Of a stretch of 64,000 nucleotides of DNA, positions 61,439-64,000 are shown in pieces. The stretch is from NCBI GenBank assembly GCA_022113835.1, contig JAILWY010000003.1, positions 10,501,501 to 10,565,500 of the forward strand, in the 5' to 3' direction. A program made the translations under genes and the position numbers. How positions within the stretch are numbered: position 1 is the first letter of the stretch; every line of letters begins with the position of its first letter. The notes under the pieces are model-generated. The model was given only the letters and a program-made list of their open reading frames with translations, made no database searches and was not told where the DNA came from. This stretch comes from Atopsyche davidsoni. Its lineage: Eukaryota > Arthropoda > Insecta > Trichoptera > Hydrobiosidae.

Positions 61439-62762
61439 CTGAAACCTCAGGCACAATTTCAAACAATTTCTTTATCCCAAGTGGCGTGCACGATGCTTTA
61501 TTGCGTAATAATAATAATAATACTTTCTGAGCCAGTTGATATTTTCTGATTGTTCGCTTGTTAAAGATCGCTTGTTTTATATTTCCTATCTTACAAACAA
61601 ACTGAGCAGGTGAGATGAAACCTCACTCTAAAAAATTCTATCTCATTCGCATTAAAAAATCGACAATTTAATTTTATCACTTAATTTTATTACTAACAGT
61701 AAGGCGCGGGTCTCAACACTCAATCATTCGATGTGCAATACGGGGAATATACACCATTTTAAATTATATCAAGACTACGGGAAAAGTATTAATAACCTTA
61801 AATGTTTTGTTTTATTTTTAGGTTCACAGGCACTCGTGTAGATATAAATAAGTTCAACTATAATATTTTATACTGTTTGGTGTTGAACTAGAAAATCCTC
61901 ATATTCTCAGTATTGCACAATCGATAAAATGCAACAAGTGTCCAAAATGTTTGTTACTTTTATGTAGAAAATATTGCATTTGAATGCATTTAGAAAACTA
62001 GCTTCTATTGAAGAAATAGATATCTGATTATTTGCTATTATTGCTGCGGGCACTGAAGGTTGTTGGGGACTGACATGCTCCGTGACTGCCCAGTTTGTTG
62101 GTCTCTTATTCCGTAACACTACATACATTTATTTATATATTGAGTAATTTCTTTAAATATAATTTTCTGGAGGAGCGACGAGCGCATTCCTGCTGGAGTG
62201 ACTCTTCACCGAATAACCAAGTTTAGGAAGAATAGACATATTTAATTTGACTAATATCTGGGATTGAATAATAAAATGCGTGCTATTTTTTAGTAAATAA
62301 AATGATATTTATATCTATATAAAAGTCTAAAACTTATTCAGAATAAGGGGTAGATTTTTAACAGAATATTATTGTAACTATATTTAAAATGATGAATAAT
62401 AATCTATAGCATTTTCGTCGAGATGCGTTAATTGTATATCGTACAAATTTAATTCCAGAATTTTATACTAAACTTGATCTTAATTTCCTATCTTTTCTAT
62501 AAACAACATTGACTTATACGTATAGGCAACTTAATTTCATTTAGGCACTAAAAATGTTAGGTTCTTTCCTTAAATATCAACAGATTGTATATTTCTTATA
62601 TCAAATACATAATAATATACTGTATACTTTATTTAATAATCACGGTATGAAAAATCTGTTTAATACATATTTATTATTATCATGGAAAAGCTGATTGCCC
62701 ATAAGGTATTCATTTCAGGCCACGTCAGCCGCACGAGACGAGGGACTCGACGACTGTGAGTG

Positions 62763-62801
62763 TCATCAGTCGTCAGTCGTCAGTCACCAGTCATCAGTCA
62801 G
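62763..62801 (+). repeat. 7-bp tandem repeat (CRTCAGT)n
   Basis: Five to six units of CATCAGT/CGTCAGT. It follows a possible acceptor (CATTTCAG at 62719) and a short GC-richer stretch. A 63-codon frame covers it but has no recognisable content. Confidence 0.8.
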
Positions 62802-63449
62802 GGAGGTCGCGCCCGAGTTGCCATGCGCGACCTTGACAAGTCGTCGACCTCGTTTCCGCGAACTGCTGTTCTATTATATTAACTAATCTTGCTGTATATA
62901 AGTTTCGAAAAATGTATTCGCTTACACTTTTCAATAAGTTCATCGATACAAATCAAATATCTATATGTCTTCTGTTTGTACAAAATAACTTTTTTCATTT
63001 ACTTATCATTTATAATAAATACAAATTTATTTATATATAATATTTTCTTCATTAAGATGTGCCGAGATAGGAAAATACTATATATTTTCTAAGTACGTAG
63101 ATTAAACCTAATGAGTTTTGAGTTGGCACTGGTTAGTCGGGCCACTTGGGATAATGCAGCTGTAAGCAGTGTAACCTAATTGTTCACAACTCAAAGTATT
63201 TTGAATACGATATTCAGTAATTGATATCGAGATAATTGGAAATGTTCTTGAGCACGCAACACGCGCGCTCATGCTCGCACACACGCACACTGCCGTCGAC
63301 AGTGCACCTAAAACAAAATTACTTGAAAAATTTGAACATTAAAAATTTTAATTTTGTATTTTGGAAATGTAACTATTGTACTATGTAAACGTAACTTTAT
63401 GTACACTGTGCTGTGAATTTTACATGAATGATAATACACAAAACATATC

Positions 63450-63457
63450 TATATATA

Positions 63458-63497
<40 letters not shown>

Positions 63498-63506
63498 TAT
63501 ATATAA
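63450..63506 (+). repeat. TA microsatellite with interruptions
   Basis: TA units broken by TTTA and AAAT steps over about 55 bp. Confidence 0.85.
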
Positions 63507-64000
63507 ATTTTAGAATTTATCATAAAATAAATAAATTTCAATTGATAATTAAAAACAAAATGAGCTTGGCAAGCGAATAAGTAACTGATAACGTGGAAAA
63601 CTATCCTCTCATTGTAATGCCAGTTGCAAGAATATAACACCACCATTAAAAACAATAAATCAAAAACAAATGGCTTTTTTTTTCTTTCCAGAATGATATC
63701 TCGCAAGAAACACCGATGGAAAGTATTTTAAAAAAATAATCTTACAAATAAAAAAGGATATTATGTTATTACTGATAATGTAAAAAAGGATAATATTATA
63801 TTTCAGCATTTTATTTTTTGGTGCGCTTCAACATTAGACAAGCGTGTTGTCTACAAGTTCATAATGGATGGTTGTACAGGTTTCCATTCAGATAACAATC
63901 AAACTAGTGAAAGATAATTAAAATCATTTTAAAAGCCTCACTTATACAAAACGGTGATGTCAGCAAAATATGAGGACAATATTTCAATCTTAGAATTACA

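Larger units (their letters stand above)
58996..64000. other. Spacer downstream of RpL17, no clear gene
   Basis: Apart from the duplication at 60350-60720, the possible exon at 61355-61438 and the repeats at 62763 and 63450, the region is AT-rich with only short frames of no recognisable content. Confidence 0.5.

Overview
The window reads as nuclear DNA of an insect. It has split protein genes with canonical GT..AG introns, very AT-rich spacers full of small repeats, and proteins that match insect families: a Corkscrew/SHP2 phosphatase, ribosomal protein L17 and a MADF-BESS DNA-binding protein. The RpL17 C-terminal tail and the repeat style would suit a moth or butterfly, but the order is an inference. 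There is no bacterial-type feature.

Layout. 1-11.2 kb is gene-poor and holds small repeats: a tRNA-derived SINE at 1.8 kb and an inverted pair of a ~490-bp repeat at 2.65-4.45 kb. 11.2-15.3 kb is the corkscrew locus on the minus strand. Its whole 666-codon reading frame lies in one exon, preceded by a leader intron. It lies between two exons, one good (14960-15252) and one tentative (11239-11332), of an unrecognised minus-strand gene. 15.3-22.8 kb has tandem repeats and a GC-rich island at 19.2-19.6 kb. 22.9-27.3 kb carries signals of a spliced minus-strand transcript with little coding capacity. Within it are a TA-flanked deleted DNA transposon that keeps a zinc-finger tail, and an LTR-like promoter block. 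33.3-45.1 kb is a nine-exon minus-strand gene for a 697-residue protein with a 39-residue polyglutamine tract, which I could not name. A SINE copy turned into a perfect 73-bp hairpin sits in one of its introns. 45.1-46.4 kb is its GC-rich upstream region. 50.6-52.4 kb has a broken coding fragment and then a two-exon MADF-BESS gene on the plus strand. 55.2-55.8 kb has the third copy of the ~490-bp repeat. 57.0-59.0 kb is RpL17 on the plus strand with a TOP-type leader exon. 59-64 kb has no clear gene.

The genes do not form a pathway. They are a signalling phosphatase, two probable nuclear proteins and a ribosomal protein, each with its own promoter. The most unusual items are the unnamed polyglutamine gene, the hairpin SINE with 17-bp target-site duplications, the possible nesting of corkscrew inside another gene, and the spliced, mostly non-coding transcript at 22.9-27.3 kb. 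Exons were placed by eye from splice signals and frame continuity; no alignment or expression data were available.
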